Origin: Rhodospirillales bacterium
GTDB taxonomy: Bacteria; Pseudomonadota; Alphaproteobacteria; Micavibrionales; Micavibrionaceae
NCBI GenBank assembly: GCA_020638155.1
Contig: JACKJB010000001.1
Location: forward strand, 496,001 to 560,000
Direction: 5' to 3'
DNA: 64,000 bases
In this document: positions 41,429 to 49,930 of the stretch, piece after piece
How the letters are laid out: each line of letters starts with the position of its first letter
How positions within the stretch are numbered: the stretch's first letter is position 1
The notes under the pieces: generated by a model
Told to the model about the DNA's origin: nothing
The model's database searches: none
What the model saw: only the letters and a program-made list of their open reading frames with translations
Translations under genes and position numbers: made by a program

Positions 41429-42602
41429 CCTGTTTCCCGGAGAAGAATTTTTCCAGTCGGCTGAGAGCCTCTTCTAAAACTTCACGTTTTTTTGCGAAGC
41501 AGAACCGGATCAGGTTTTGCGGGGCAGGGCCGTTTTCTTCGGCGTAGAACGGGCTCATCGGGATGGCTGTGACTCCGGCTTCTTTAGTCAGGTATTCGCA
41601 GAACGCGTAATCGCCGCCGTCAAACCCTAACGGTAAAAAGTCAACGGTCAGGAAGTATGTGCCTGCGCAGGGCAGGATGTTGAAGCCGAGTTTTTCCAGT
41701 CCGTCTGTCAGGATTTTCCTGCCTTCATCCATTTGCGCGGTGAGCTCTTGATAATAGCTGTCATCGGCATTCAGCCCTTCGGCGATGGCGAGCTGTAAGG
41801 CGGGTGGCGTTGTGAATGTGACATATTGGTGTGCCCCGGCGATGGCTTTCAGCAGTGCAGGACATGCGGTGATATAGCCGACTTTCCATCCTGTGAGAGA
41901 GAAGGTTTTTCCAGCGGAGCCTATCCGAATGCAGCGCTCCCGCATGCCCGGAAGGCTCATGAGCGGGATATGTTTATCGCCATCAAAAATCAGGTGTTCG
42001 TAGACCTCATCACAGACCGCATAGGCGTCATATTCGATCAGCAGTTTTGCGATGAGTTCCAGCTCTTCTTTTGAGAAAACTTTTGCTGCCGGATTGAGTG
42101 GGGAGTTGAGCATAAGCAGCTTTGTTTTATCCGAGAACGTGGCTCGCAGTTTTTTTTCATCAAGCGTCCAGTCCGGCGCGTCGAGGCGGACATAGCGCGG
42201 CGTCGCCCCGGCGGTCTGGATCTGCAGCGGGTATGAATCATAAAACGGCTCGATCACGATAGCTTCGTCACCGGGGTTGAGTAAAGCCAGGCAGCAATCC
42301 ATCAGGGCTTCGGTCGCGCCGCTGGTGACCATGACTTCGGTGCCGGGATTAATCTCAAGCCCGTAAAAACGTTTGTTGGCATCGGCAACCGCCTGCCGCA
42401 GGGCAGGGACACCAAACATCGGCGGGTACTGGTTCGGGCCGTCAATGATGGCTTTGGCGGCAATCTCGCGGATCCATGCAGGGCCGTCTGTGTCTGGAAA
42501 TCCCTGCCCGAGATTAACCGCGCCGTGCTCGTTCGCGAGCGCGGACATCACGGAAAAAACGGTGGTGGGGATGTTGGTGTAAAGCTTGTTGGCCGTCTTC
42601 AT
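41412..42602 (-). CDS. class I/II aminotransferase (methionine/kynurenine-type)
   Basis: A 396-residue fold-type I PLP enzyme. Motifs are GQGFPDTDGPAWIRE, YPPMFGVPALRQAV, SGATEAL, NSPLNPAAKVFS, DEVYEHLIFDG and GSAGKTFSLTGWKVGY with PLP Lys232. The text resembles methionine aminotransferase YbdL and kynurenine aminotransferases. It likely transaminates aromatic amino acids or methionine to 2-oxo acids, possibly feeding the oxidoreductase at 36.3 kb (inference). It is 3 nt after zntB. Confidence 0.88.
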   Translation of the reverse strand: MKTANKLYTNIPTTVFSVMSALANEHGAVNLGQGFPDTDGPAWIREIAAKAIIDGPNQYPPMFGVPALRQAVADANKRFYGLEINPGTEVMVTSGATEALMDCCLALLNPGDEAIVIEPFYDSYPLQIQTAGATPRYVRLDAPDWTLDEKKLRATFSDKTKLLMLNSPLNPAAKVFSKEELELIAKLLIEYDAYAVCDEVYEHLIFDGDKHIPLMSLPGMRERCIRIGSAGKTFSLTGWKVGYITACPALLKAIAGAHQYVTFTTPPALQLAIAEGLNADDSYYQELTAQMDEGRKILTDGLEKLGFNILPCAGTYFLTVDFLPLGFDGGDYAFCEYLTKEAGVTAIPMSPFYAEENGPAPQNLIRFCFAKKREVLEEALSRLEKFFSGKQVTSAL

Positions 42603-42605
42603 GAT

Positions 42606-43595
42606 TTAAAACCACTTCAGCTTTTTGAAGATGATGACCTGTAACGCAACCAGCGTTACTAAAATGCCGCAGAAAATATAAAATGCATCGCCGTTGTCTG
42701 CGCCGGGGATGCCGCCGACATTAATGCCGAGCAGGCCGGTCAGGAAGCCGAGCGGCAGGAAGATGGCGGCGATGACCGAGAGCACATACATATTGCGGTT
42801 AAGGCGGTCGGACAGGGCGTTGGTCAGTTCGTCTTTGACGATCTGGGCGCGCTCGCGGATCATGTCGAGGTCTTCGATATAGCGCATAACACGATCTAAC
42901 GCTTCTTGGGTTCGGCGTTTATGCATGTCATCCATGAAATTAATGTCACTGGTGCGCAGGTGCACCATTACATCGCGCTGCGGCGCCATATAACGGCGGT
43001 AGGTCATGGCTTCTTCGCGCAGGTCGATAATGCCCTGGCGTTCACTGATATCCGGATCGTCGAGAATTTTTGTTTCCAGGTCATCCATTTTTTCGTAGAG
43101 CGCGGTCATGCTTGGCTCCATGCGTTCAAACAAACGGTTGGTCAGGGTGACCAGAAAGTCGCCGGCATTTTTAGGGCCGCGGTTTTCTTCCAGGGATGTA
43201 CGGATATCGTTGACCGCGCGTAGCTTGCGGCGGCGAATACTGATGATGCGGTGTTTGTCGATCCAAAGGCGGATGGACACCATATCTTCCGGCTCGGCGT
43301 TGTCGTTCAGGTTTACGCCGCGCAGGATCAGCATCGCTCCCTGATCGAATTCAAGAATGCGCGGGCGGGTTTCTTCGGCGAGCAGGGCGTCGATAATGAT
43401 CTGGTCAAGATATGTGATTTCCCGCTCCAGCCATTCGCGCGCGCCGGGATTGGTCCGGTCCAGGTGAACCCAAGTCAGGCTTTTGCCTTTCAGCTCTTTG
43501 GAGATCTCCTCGCCCTGAAGGTGCGTGGCACCCCCTTTCCCGTCGAGTTTAAAGGCGTAGATAATGCCGTTTTCATCGCTTTTATCTGTGTCCAT
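42606..43595 (-). CDS. zntB: zinc transporter ZntB, CorA family
   Basis: A 329-residue CorA-like channel. The long helical cytoplasmic domain ends in two C-terminal membrane helices. The loop between them carries GINVGGIPG, the ZntB version of the CorA GMN motif, and FLPLGFLTGLLGINVGG is the selectivity region. It carries zinc or other divalent cations across the inner membrane. Member of a three-gene operon with a thioesterase upstream and an aminotransferase downstream. Confidence 0.9.
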   Translation of the reverse strand: MDTDKSDENGIIYAFKLDGKGGATHLQGEEISKELKGKSLTWVHLDRTNPGAREWLEREITYLDQIIIDALLAEETRPRILEFDQGAMLILRGVNLNDNAEPEDMVSIRLWIDKHRIISIRRRKLRAVNDIRTSLEENRGPKNAGDFLVTLTNRLFERMEPSMTALYEKMDDLETKILDDPDISERQGIIDLREEAMTYRRYMAPQRDVMVHLRTSDINFMDDMHKRRTQEALDRVMRYIEDLDMIRERAQIVKDELTNALSDRLNRNMYVLSVIAAIFLPLGFLTGLLGINVGGIPGADNGDAFYIFCGILVTLVALQVIIFKKLKWF

Positions 43596-43603
43596 ATTCC
43601 TGA

Positions 43604-44029
43604 TTACCCTTTATCTGTGACCATACAAGTCAATTCGCATTTGGCGATAAGCTTACCATTATCCGCATGGACAGGAATATCCCAGACATGTTTGCGGCGG
43701 CCCAGATGGATCGGGGTGCATGTCGCGGTGACGAAACCGTCACTGACCGGGCGGAGGTGATTGGCCAGCAATTGCGAGCCTACGGCGTAATATTTTGTGG
43801 GGTCTATGACCATCAGCGAAGCAAAGCTGCCTGCGGATTCGGCCAGGACGCAGGTCGCGCCGCCATGCAGGATGCCGTGAATCTGGTGGGTGCGTTTATC
43901 GACCGGCATGCGGACTTTGACGTAATCCGGGCCGACGTCGAAAAATTCGATGCCAAGGTTATCGACAATATTTTCGTGGGTGATGAAGCCTTTTAGCTCT
44001 TCGGCCTTGTAATCTTTGAACCAGATCAT
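43604..44029 (-). CDS. PaaI-type hotdog thioesterase
   Basis: A 141-residue single-hotdog protein. The signature HGGATCVLAESAGSFASLM matches PaaI/YbgC-like acyl-CoA thioesterases, and the N-terminal FFDVGPDYVKVRMPV fits the group. It hydrolyses acyl- or aryl-CoA; substrate unknown. First gene of the operon with zntB, divergent from the methyltransferase 40 bp away. Confidence 0.85.
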   Translation of the reverse strand: MIWFKDYKAEELKGFITHENIVDNLGIEFFDVGPDYVKVRMPVDKRTHQIHGILHGGATCVLAESAGSFASLMVIDPTKYYAVGSQLLANHLRPVSDGFVTATCTPIHLGRRKHVWDIPVHADNGKLIAKCELTCMVTDKG

Positions 44030-44068
44030 ATCTTATCCTCAGTACGTTTTATTGGGGAGAATATTCAT

Positions 44069-44872
44069 ATGACTATAGAGCAGACCGTCATAAAACACTA
44101 TGCCCGAAAAAATATCGCCGACAGTATTCTTGCGCAGGCGCGGGAAAGGGCGGAAGAGCCTGAAACGCTCAAGACGTCCGATCTTGCGGCATTTGATGAA
44201 ATGCATATTGGCGGGGTGAAGGCGACAGCGCACCTGATTGACCGGCTGGGGTTGACGGCAGGGATGAGTGTTCTTGATGTCGGCTGTGGCATTGGCGGCC
44301 CTGCCCGGTATGTCGCTGAAACAACGGGTGCAGCGGTTACCGGTGTTGATTTGACCCCGGAATATAAAGCGGTTGGCGAAGCGTTAAACAAAGCCGTGGG
44401 ACTTGCCGGAAACCCTGAGTTTGTAACCGGGAATGCTACGGCGATGCCGTTTGACGAGGGTGCGTTTGATGCGGCGTATCTGATCCATGCCGGGATGAAT
44501 ATCCAGGACAAGCAGGCGCTTTGCCGCGATGTGTTTCGTGTGCTCAAACCGGGCGCGCTTTTCGGGATCTATGATGTTATGGGTGGCCAGGAGACCGAGC
44601 AAATGGCGTTTCCCGTGCCCTGGGCCGATACGCAGGGATCAAGTTTCTTGTTGAGGCCACGCGATGTAGAAGCGATTCTGGTTGATGCCGGTTTTGAGAT
44701 TGTCGAAACGGAAAGCCGCTGCGAGTTTGGTGTGGCGGCGCTGGATAACTTGCTGCAACATCATATTGAGGTTGTTCGCGAAGACACCTTCAGGCCGAAA
44801 GCCATGAACCTGAAAAAGAACATCGAAAACGGGTATTGTGTGCCGTGGCAGATTGTTGCGCGGAAAAGCTGA
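44069..44872 (+). CDS. class I SAM-dependent methyltransferase
   Basis: A 267-residue methyltransferase. Motif I SVLDVGCGIGGPARYVAET, post-I TGVDLTPEYKAVGEALN, motif II FDAAYLIHAGMNIQDKQAL and motif III RVLKPGALFGIYDVM are all present. It resembles UbiE-like small-molecule methyltransferases. A GGGGAGA site precedes the ATG. Acceptor unknown. No operon partner on this strand. Confidence 0.87.
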   Translation: MTIEQTVIKHYARKNIADSILAQARERAEEPETLKTSDLAAFDEMHIGGVKATAHLIDRLGLTAGMSVLDVGCGIGGPARYVAETTGAAVTGVDLTPEYKAVGEALNKAVGLAGNPEFVTGNATAMPFDEGAFDAAYLIHAGMNIQDKQALCRDVFRVLKPGALFGIYDVMGGQETEQMAFPVPWADTQGSSFLLRPRDVEAILVDAGFEIVETESRCEFGVAALDNLLQHHIEVVREDTFRPKAMNLKKNIENGYCVPWQIVARKS

Positions 44873-44873
44873 T

Positions 44874-45869
44874 TTATGGCTGGTAGCCTGTAATATGGCT
44901 GAGCTTTTTTAATCCATCTTCTATTTCGGCCTGTACGTTGATTCTTTGCTGCGCATTGCGCTCTTTGCGTTTTTCGTGGCGGGGGTCGTTTTTGTCTGTT
45001 TCTTCTTCAAATTGCGTCAGGTGATACATGTAATTCGCGCTGGTTGCCAGACGCGTTACGGCAATCATGTCTTTGTCGATTTTTGTGCCGGATGCGTCTT
45101 CGTATCCCCGGATAAAATCATCACGGTACTCTTCATTGCTGGTGGCAAAATCAATGTAAATATTCGGTGCCTTGCCCGTGTAAGCCAGGTCGATGATTCC
45201 GACGGCGTTATGGTCGTCATCGAACAGGATGTTTCCGGCATGATAATCGCCGTGAATGATTCCGGATTTCAGGTTTTCCTGCAGGTATGTGTTTGCGTTT
45301 GCCAGGGCCTGGTTGATCGTTTCGGACAGGTCTGGAATCTGTGTTACTACTGTGTGAGCTGTACTCTTTACACCTTCGGGCCTTTCATAATGCGCCAGTG
45401 GTGTTTTGGCTGCTTCTTTGTGGAATATAGCTAAAGCCCGGCCTGCGCTTTCATGGATTTTTTTTGTAACGTCGGCGGGAACGAAATCTTCGGGATAGTA
45501 GAAACTGCTGGTGCGACCTTGTATTCTTGTCATGTGAAAGCGCCCGATAAACTTTTTATTGTCCGGTGTCTCTTCCGGTTCGCCAATCAAGGCCGGTGTC
45601 TGTACGCCGTCCAGCGGATTATCTGCCAGAATGCGCAATACATTGACTTCGTTCTGAAAAGAGTCTTGTGCGTAGGCGGTCCACTTAGGGTCGGGGCGGT
45701 ACAGGATTTTTGTGATAGTGCCGTCCTCATCTTCGGTCAAAGTCAGGCCGAAGCAGCCCATGCCGATGGGTTTGGCGCTGCGGCTAAAATCATCAAAATG
45801 CTTTGCCGCTTTTCGAAATGCTTTGCGCAGTTCCAGCTCATGCTTTTTCTGCCAGTTGGTTTTACTCAT
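44874..45869 (-). CDS. aminoglycoside phosphotransferase/choline kinase-like protein
   Basis: A 331-residue kinase-fold protein. The nucleotide loop region IGMGCFGLTLTEDEDG is unusual, but the catalytic loop GIIHGDYHAGNILFDDD and metal-binding GIIDLAYTGKAPN form a clear Brenner/DFG-like pair. It would transfer phosphate to a small molecule or peptide. Not necessarily antibiotic resistance; the substrate is unknown. It converges with the methyltransferase gene (1-nt gap). Confidence 0.82.
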   Translation of the reverse strand: MSKTNWQKKHELELRKAFRKAAKHFDDFSRSAKPIGMGCFGLTLTEDEDGTITKILYRPDPKWTAYAQDSFQNEVNVLRILADNPLDGVQTPALIGEPEETPDNKKFIGRFHMTRIQGRTSSFYYPEDFVPADVTKKIHESAGRALAIFHKEAAKTPLAHYERPEGVKSTAHTVVTQIPDLSETINQALANANTYLQENLKSGIIHGDYHAGNILFDDDHNAVGIIDLAYTGKAPNIYIDFATSNEEYRDDFIRGYEDASGTKIDKDMIAVTRLATSANYMYHLTQFEEETDKNDPRHEKRKERNAQQRINVQAEIEDGLKKLSHITGYQP

Positions 45870-45929
45870 GACACGCCCAATATTCTTTTATGCGAATATT
45901 GTCGCTCAATACTATTGTTTATGTCAAAT

Positions 45930-46730
45930 TTAAGGATCAGGAAACAGCTGGATGTTTTTAGCGATATTACGGCGGTAATGCTCGGAAAGGACAGAGGGGG
46001 TGCCGGGCAGGGTCATGTAATTGACCGGGGATAGGTCACCAATACGATGCAGCCATTCTTCGGTCAGTGTGCCGGGGCGGATCGTATGATTAGGGCTGTC
46101 CCATATAATTTTCTTCAGGAAGCTGACCTGGTTCGTGACGGCGTCGCGGTCATAAAATCTTAGATTGGCATTATTCGTGAACCATGAATCAAAGGCGGCC
46201 CGGTCTGCCCGCCCGTCATACAGCGCGGCTTCGTCTTCCTCTGCAGTCGCTTCAAAAGGGTTTAGCATATGAGCGAATTCGGTTTTTTGTACTTCCCGAT
46301 AGGGGCCGTCATCGCCAATCCGTTTTAGCAGACAGGAAATACGTGTGGCCATGCGCTGCGCATCGGCTTCCTGTACCCGGCGGATCAGGCAATGGTCTTC
46401 ATCGCTGGGCCAGAAATCCGGGTTGCCAAGATGATTGATATGATGCATCAGGTGCTGGGCTTCGTGGGCCAGGGCCTGGATGATATTATCGTCGTTCAGC
46501 TTGGTATTAAAATGTACGGAGTGGTCCGAGCAGATAAAGGCGGTATCTTTAATTTCATGGACAATGACGACGTTTTGGGCGAATCCCACATCCTGTGAAT
46601 TAAATTGCACTTTGATATTATTGTCATGAATAAAATCGACGATGGCGCGGCCTTCATCTATCTGGCTCAGCCTGTTGAATATCGCCTGAAGGCGTTCCGG
46701 ATCGTTGGTGTTTAAGGTCGTCCCTGTCAT
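45930..46730 (-). CDS. putative zincin metallopeptidase-like protein
   Basis: A 266-residue protein with the zinc motif ALAHEAQHLMHHINH (H89, E90, H93). No signal peptide is visible, so it may be cytoplasmic or an effector-like protein. The acidic stretch FEATAEEDEAALYDG could supply a third ligand. It resembles DUF6782-type metallopeptidase domains. Activity is inferred from the HExxH motif alone. Confidence 0.6.
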   Translation of the reverse strand: MTGTTLNTNDPERLQAIFNRLSQIDEGRAIVDFIHDNNIKVQFNSQDVGFAQNVVIVHEIKDTAFICSDHSVHFNTKLNDDNIIQALAHEAQHLMHHINHLGNPDFWPSDEDHCLIRRVQEADAQRMATRISCLLKRIGDDGPYREVQKTEFAHMLNPFEATAEEDEAALYDGRADRAAFDSWFTNNANLRFYDRDAVTNQVSFLKKIIWDSPNHTIRPGTLTEEWLHRIGDLSPVNYMTLPGTPSVLSEHYRRNIAKNIQLFPDP

Positions 46731-46916
46731 TATCGTTTTTCTTGTTATGATTACGGATTCATAGCATGAGATTTTCAGCTATTCAATATTTGCATGCGTG
46801 GTGCGAAAAATACGAATGGCTGCAAAGGGTTAGCCCCATGACTGGACCTGCTGGGAAAAAGCGTTATGATCGGGGCTTACAGAATCAAATGAAAATGAAT
46901 AAGGGAGGCTTATAAA

Positions 46917-47234
46917 ATGGAAAAAGGGGAGCTACAGCTTACATTTACTTACAGCGCCAGAGGGTATCGCGGGGAATTTGGCCCTGCTGTGGAATATGTT
47001 GTTAAACCGGCTGGCGAGACTGCGGCGCATTTTCCTGACGATTTTGAAATGAGAGCTGATTCTATTGCTCGTGCGGATGAGCAGGTGACGCTTAGTTTTA
47101 TTGCGATGGAATTGAAGTCTGCCGCTTCTGCTTATTTTCAAGACGGTCAGGCATTAGCTGAAAAAGTGAAATTTATTGATGCCGATAGTGGCAAGCAAAA
47201 AGAAGTCACCCCGGCAACATTTACGCCGCACTAA
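46917..47234 (+). CDS. small hypothetical protein (105 aa)
   Basis: A 105-residue protein from the ATG at 46917 after GGGAGG. Sequence such as LQLTFTYSARGYRGEFGPAV suggests a beta-rich fold. No signal peptide or motif recognised. It lies 21 nt before the acetyl-CoA acetyltransferase gene and may be co-transcribed with it. Unknown function. Confidence 0.5.
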   Translation: MEKGELQLTFTYSARGYRGEFGPAVEYVVKPAGETAAHFPDDFEMRADSIARADEQVTLSFIAMELKSAASAYFQDGQALAEKVKFIDADSGKQKEVTPATFTPH

Positions 47235-47255
47235 TTGTAACCCAGGAGTTGAGAA

Positions 47256-48446
47256 ATGGATAAGCAGAGCGATCCTATTGTTATTGCCGGGATGGCCCGG
47301 ACCCCTATGGGCGGGTTTCAGGGGGATTTTGCCCCGGTAACTGCGGCGCAGCTGGGAGCGGTAGCTATTCGTGGCGCAGTCGAGCGGGCGGGGCTGGCTA
47401 ACGATAATGTGGAAGACATCATTATGGGCTGCGTACTTCCGGCAGGGCAGGGGCAGGCTCCGGCCCGGCAGGCCGCACTTGGGGCCGGACTACCGCAGAG
47501 CACCGGGGCGACCACGGTCAACAAGATGTGCGGTTCGGGGATGAAGGCGGTGATGTTGGCGCATGATGCGCTGCTGGCCGGAACGCACAGTGTGATGGTG
47601 GCCGGCGGAATGGAAAGCATGAGTAATGCGCCGTACCTGCTGCCCAAGGCGCGGGAAGGGATGCGCATGGGGCATGGGCAGGTGATGGACCATATGTTCC
47701 TTGACGGGCTTGAGGACGCTTATGACCGCGGCAAGCTGATGGGCGTGTTCGCCGAAGATTGCGCAAAGCATTACCAGTTTACCCGCGAGGCGCAGGATAG
47801 TTTTGCTATTACTTCGCTGGAGCGGGCGCAAAAAGCGATCGCGGACGGCAGCTTTGCCGGGGAGATTGTTCCCGTGATGGTCAAGACCCGCAAAGAAGAA
47901 ATTGAGGTTTCCATTGACGAGCAGCCGGGCAAAGCCCGCCCGGATAAAATCCCGACCTTACGCCCGGCCTTTGATAAGGACGGCACGGTAACGGCGGCGA
48001 ATGCCAGTTCGATCAGTGACGGAGCGGCGGCGCTGGTGCTGATGCGACGGAGTGAAGCCGAGAAGCGCGGCTGTAAAGTGCTGGCCACGATTGCCGGGCA
48101 CAGCACACATGCGCAGGCTCCGGAGTGGTTTTCTACTGCGCCTGTCGGGGCGTTACAGAAGCTCGCCGAAAAAACCGGATGGGATCTGGGCGGCGTTGAT
48201 TTGTTCGAGGTCAACGAAGCGTTCGCCGTTGTGACGATGGCGGCGATGCAGGAGCTTTCCCTGCCGCATGACAAGGTCAATATTCACGGCGGCGCCTGTG
48301 CGCTGGGCCATCCGATCGGGGCGAGCGGCGCGCGTATTCTGGTGACGCTGCTGGCGGCGATGGAGCAGAATGACCTGAAGCGCGGCATGGCGACGTTGTG
48401 TATCGGTGGCGGTGAAGCTGTCGCTGTGGCGGTGGAAAGAGGGTAA
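47256..48446 (+). CDS. acetyl-CoA C-acetyltransferase
   Basis: A 396-residue thiolase. The nucleophile is Cys92 in NKMCGSGMKAVM, the second motif is ALGHPIGASGAR (His352), and Cys382 lies in LCIGGGEA. This is the biosynthetic/degradative type (AtoB/PhaA-like). It converts acetoacetyl-CoA to or from acetyl-CoA and could complete leucine catabolism after acetoacetate activation. AGGAG precedes the ATG. No phaB neighbour is visible. Confidence 0.93.
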   Translation: MDKQSDPIVIAGMARTPMGGFQGDFAPVTAAQLGAVAIRGAVERAGLANDNVEDIIMGCVLPAGQGQAPARQAALGAGLPQSTGATTVNKMCGSGMKAVMLAHDALLAGTHSVMVAGGMESMSNAPYLLPKAREGMRMGHGQVMDHMFLDGLEDAYDRGKLMGVFAEDCAKHYQFTREAQDSFAITSLERAQKAIADGSFAGEIVPVMVKTRKEEIEVSIDEQPGKARPDKIPTLRPAFDKDGTVTAANASSISDGAAALVLMRRSEAEKRGCKVLATIAGHSTHAQAPEWFSTAPVGALQKLAEKTGWDLGGVDLFEVNEAFAVVTMAAMQELSLPHDKVNIHGGACALGHPIGASGARILVTLLAAMEQNDLKRGMATLCIGGGEAVAVAVERG

Positions 48447-48482
48447 GAGATTAATATAAAAACATATAGGGAAGGATAGATT

Positions 48483-48779
48483 ATGACTCAAACAACGAAA
48501 CAAAGAAGTTCTTGGGCAGATGTTGTTGTCAAAACGGTGAGGGATACTTTTTTAGCCGCGGCTATTGGTGGGCTGGGTGGTGTTGCGACCTATGGGATTG
48601 CAATGAATGTTAGCCCGGACTATCAAGAAAGATATCCGTCTTTATCCGTAACAGATGCGGAGGCTCTTAAAATGGATAATGTCGAAAAATACTCATGGCT
48701 GGTTGGCGGGTATTTGTTTATTGGGGCTATGTCCGGCCTTTCCATGGCTGGCAGGAAACAGGAAGGCCCTAAGCCGTAG
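48483..48779 (+). CDS. small membrane protein (98 aa)
   Basis: The ATG at 48483 follows GGGAAGGA. The 98-residue product has two hydrophobic segments, near residues 19-38 (TFLAAAIGGLGGVATYGIAM) and 70-88 (SWLVGGYLFIGAMSGLSM). Both are glycine-rich, which suits a small integral protein. It ends just before the inverted repeat pair at 48.79 kb. Unknown function. Confidence 0.5.
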   Translation: MTQTTKQRSSWADVVVKTVRDTFLAAAIGGLGGVATYGIAMNVSPDYQERYPSLSVTDAEALKMDNVEKYSWLVGGYLFIGAMSGLSMAGRKQEGPKP

Positions 48780-48791
48780 TTGTGTTTTCAT

Positions 48792-48865
48792 CCCTCTCCC
48801 TTCAGGGAGAGGGCAACGAAGCCAGGCTTTTTCTGAAAGAAAAGCCGTGGCTGAGTGGGTGAGGG
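48792..48865. repeat. dispersed repeat copy A (inverted partner of copy B)
   Basis: A 74-base copy ending GGGTGAGGG. Its reverse complement shares CCCTCACCCA and CCCTCTCCCTGAAGGGAGAG with copy B 15 bases downstream. Together they form a large inverted repeat. Confidence 0.75.
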
Positions 48866-48880
48866 CAGACATTGTAATAT

Positions 48881-48948
48881 CCCTCACCCAGCTACGGCTA
48901 AGGCGCTAAAGCGCCAAGCCTGCGCAACCCTCTCCCTGAAGGGAGAGG
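48881..48948. repeat. dispersed repeat copy B
   Basis: A 68-base copy beginning CCCTCACCCAGCTACGGCTA and ending GAAGGGAGAGGG. It matches copy C at 18939-19013 in reverse orientation over its AAGCCTGCGCA core. Three copies in 64 kb indicate a small dispersed family. Confidence 0.75.
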
Positions 48949-49006
48949 GGGGGCTCTGTTCAAATGGCTATAACGCCGTGATAGACTGCTGCAAGAAAAA
49001 GGAAGA

Positions 49007-49771
49007 ATGATGAAAAGCTTAAAAGACATCGCAGTGATTGTGACCGGCGGGGCTTCCGGGATGGGGGCGGCTACGGCGCAGGCGTTGGCGGAAGCCGGGG
49101 CGAAAGTGGCGCTGTGGGATATTAACGAGGATGCGGTTAAGGAACTGGCCGGGGAGATCGGCGGGCTGGCTGTTGCCTGTGATGTGACGGATGAAAAGAG
49201 TGTTGAGAAGGCTTTGGCCAAGTCGAGCCAGGCGCATGGCACGGCGCGGATGTTGGTCAATTGTGCCGGGATCCTGATCGGGCAGAAGGTTGTCGGCAAG
49301 GATGGGCCTGCGGATCTCGCGCATTTTCAAAAGACGATCAATGTGAACCTGATCGGGACGTATAACACGATGCGGCTGGCGGCGGCGGATATGGCGCTGC
49401 AGGAACCGCTAAGCGATGACGGGGAGCGCGGCGTGATTATCAATGCGGCTTCGATTGCCGCGTTTGAAGGACAGATCGGGCAGGTGGCCTATAGCGCGTC
49501 CAAGGGCGCGATTGTGGCGATGACTTTACCGGCGGCGCGGGATTTATCGCGTAACGGGATCCGCGTGATGGCGATTGCGCCGGGAGCGGTCGAAACGCCG
49601 ATGATGGCGGGGGTGCGGGATGATATCCGCGAGGCGATAGAAAAGAATGTGCCGTTCCCGTCCCGTATGGGCAAGCCGGAGGAGTTTGCCGGGCTGGTGC
49701 TGGAGATTGTGCGGAACAGCTATCTGAACGGGTCGGTGATCCGTCTGGATGGCGGGGCGCGGCTGGCATGA
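49007..49771 (+). CDS. short-chain dehydrogenase/reductase (3-hydroxyacyl-CoA type)
   Basis: A 254-residue SDR. The NAD(P) motif is VTGGASGMG (13-20), with Asp38 suggesting NAD preference. The active site has Asn114, Ser149, Tyr162 and Lys166 (VAYSASKGAIVAM). The text resembles HSD17B10-type 3-hydroxy-2-methylbutyryl-CoA dehydrogenases. That would suit isoleucine or branched-chain oxidation next to the methylcitrate genes. The start could be 49010. Substrate inferred only. Confidence 0.85.
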   Translation: MMKSLKDIAVIVTGGASGMGAATAQALAEAGAKVALWDINEDAVKELAGEIGGLAVACDVTDEKSVEKALAKSSQAHGTARMLVNCAGILIGQKVVGKDGPADLAHFQKTINVNLIGTYNTMRLAAADMALQEPLSDDGERGVIINAASIAAFEGQIGQVAYSASKGAIVAMTLPAARDLSRNGIRVMAIAPGAVETPMMAGVRDDIREAIEKNVPFPSRMGKPEEFAGLVLEIVRNSYLNGSVIRLDGGARLA

Positions 49772-49779
49772 GTGATTTG

Positions 49780-49914
49780 AACCACGAAGAACACGAAGAT
49801 CACGAAGACTTTATAAGCAATAAGACCGTAGACATTAAAAGCGCAGACCTTTATTTTTTGTATCTTCGGTGCGGCTTTTTATGACTCTTCGTGCGCTTCG
49901 TGTTCTTCGTGGTT
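49780..49914. repeat. inverted-repeat element, 19-bp perfect arms
   Basis: AACCACGAAGAACACGAAG (49780-49798) is the exact reverse complement of 49896-49914. The arms extend with mismatches inward to a 70-base AT-rich centre. It separates the SDR gene and prpB. A related GCGAAGAGGCGAAGGGCGCG text lies at 19033-19052. Confidence 0.8.
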
Positions 49915-49930
49915 AAACTTTTGGTGAGAA

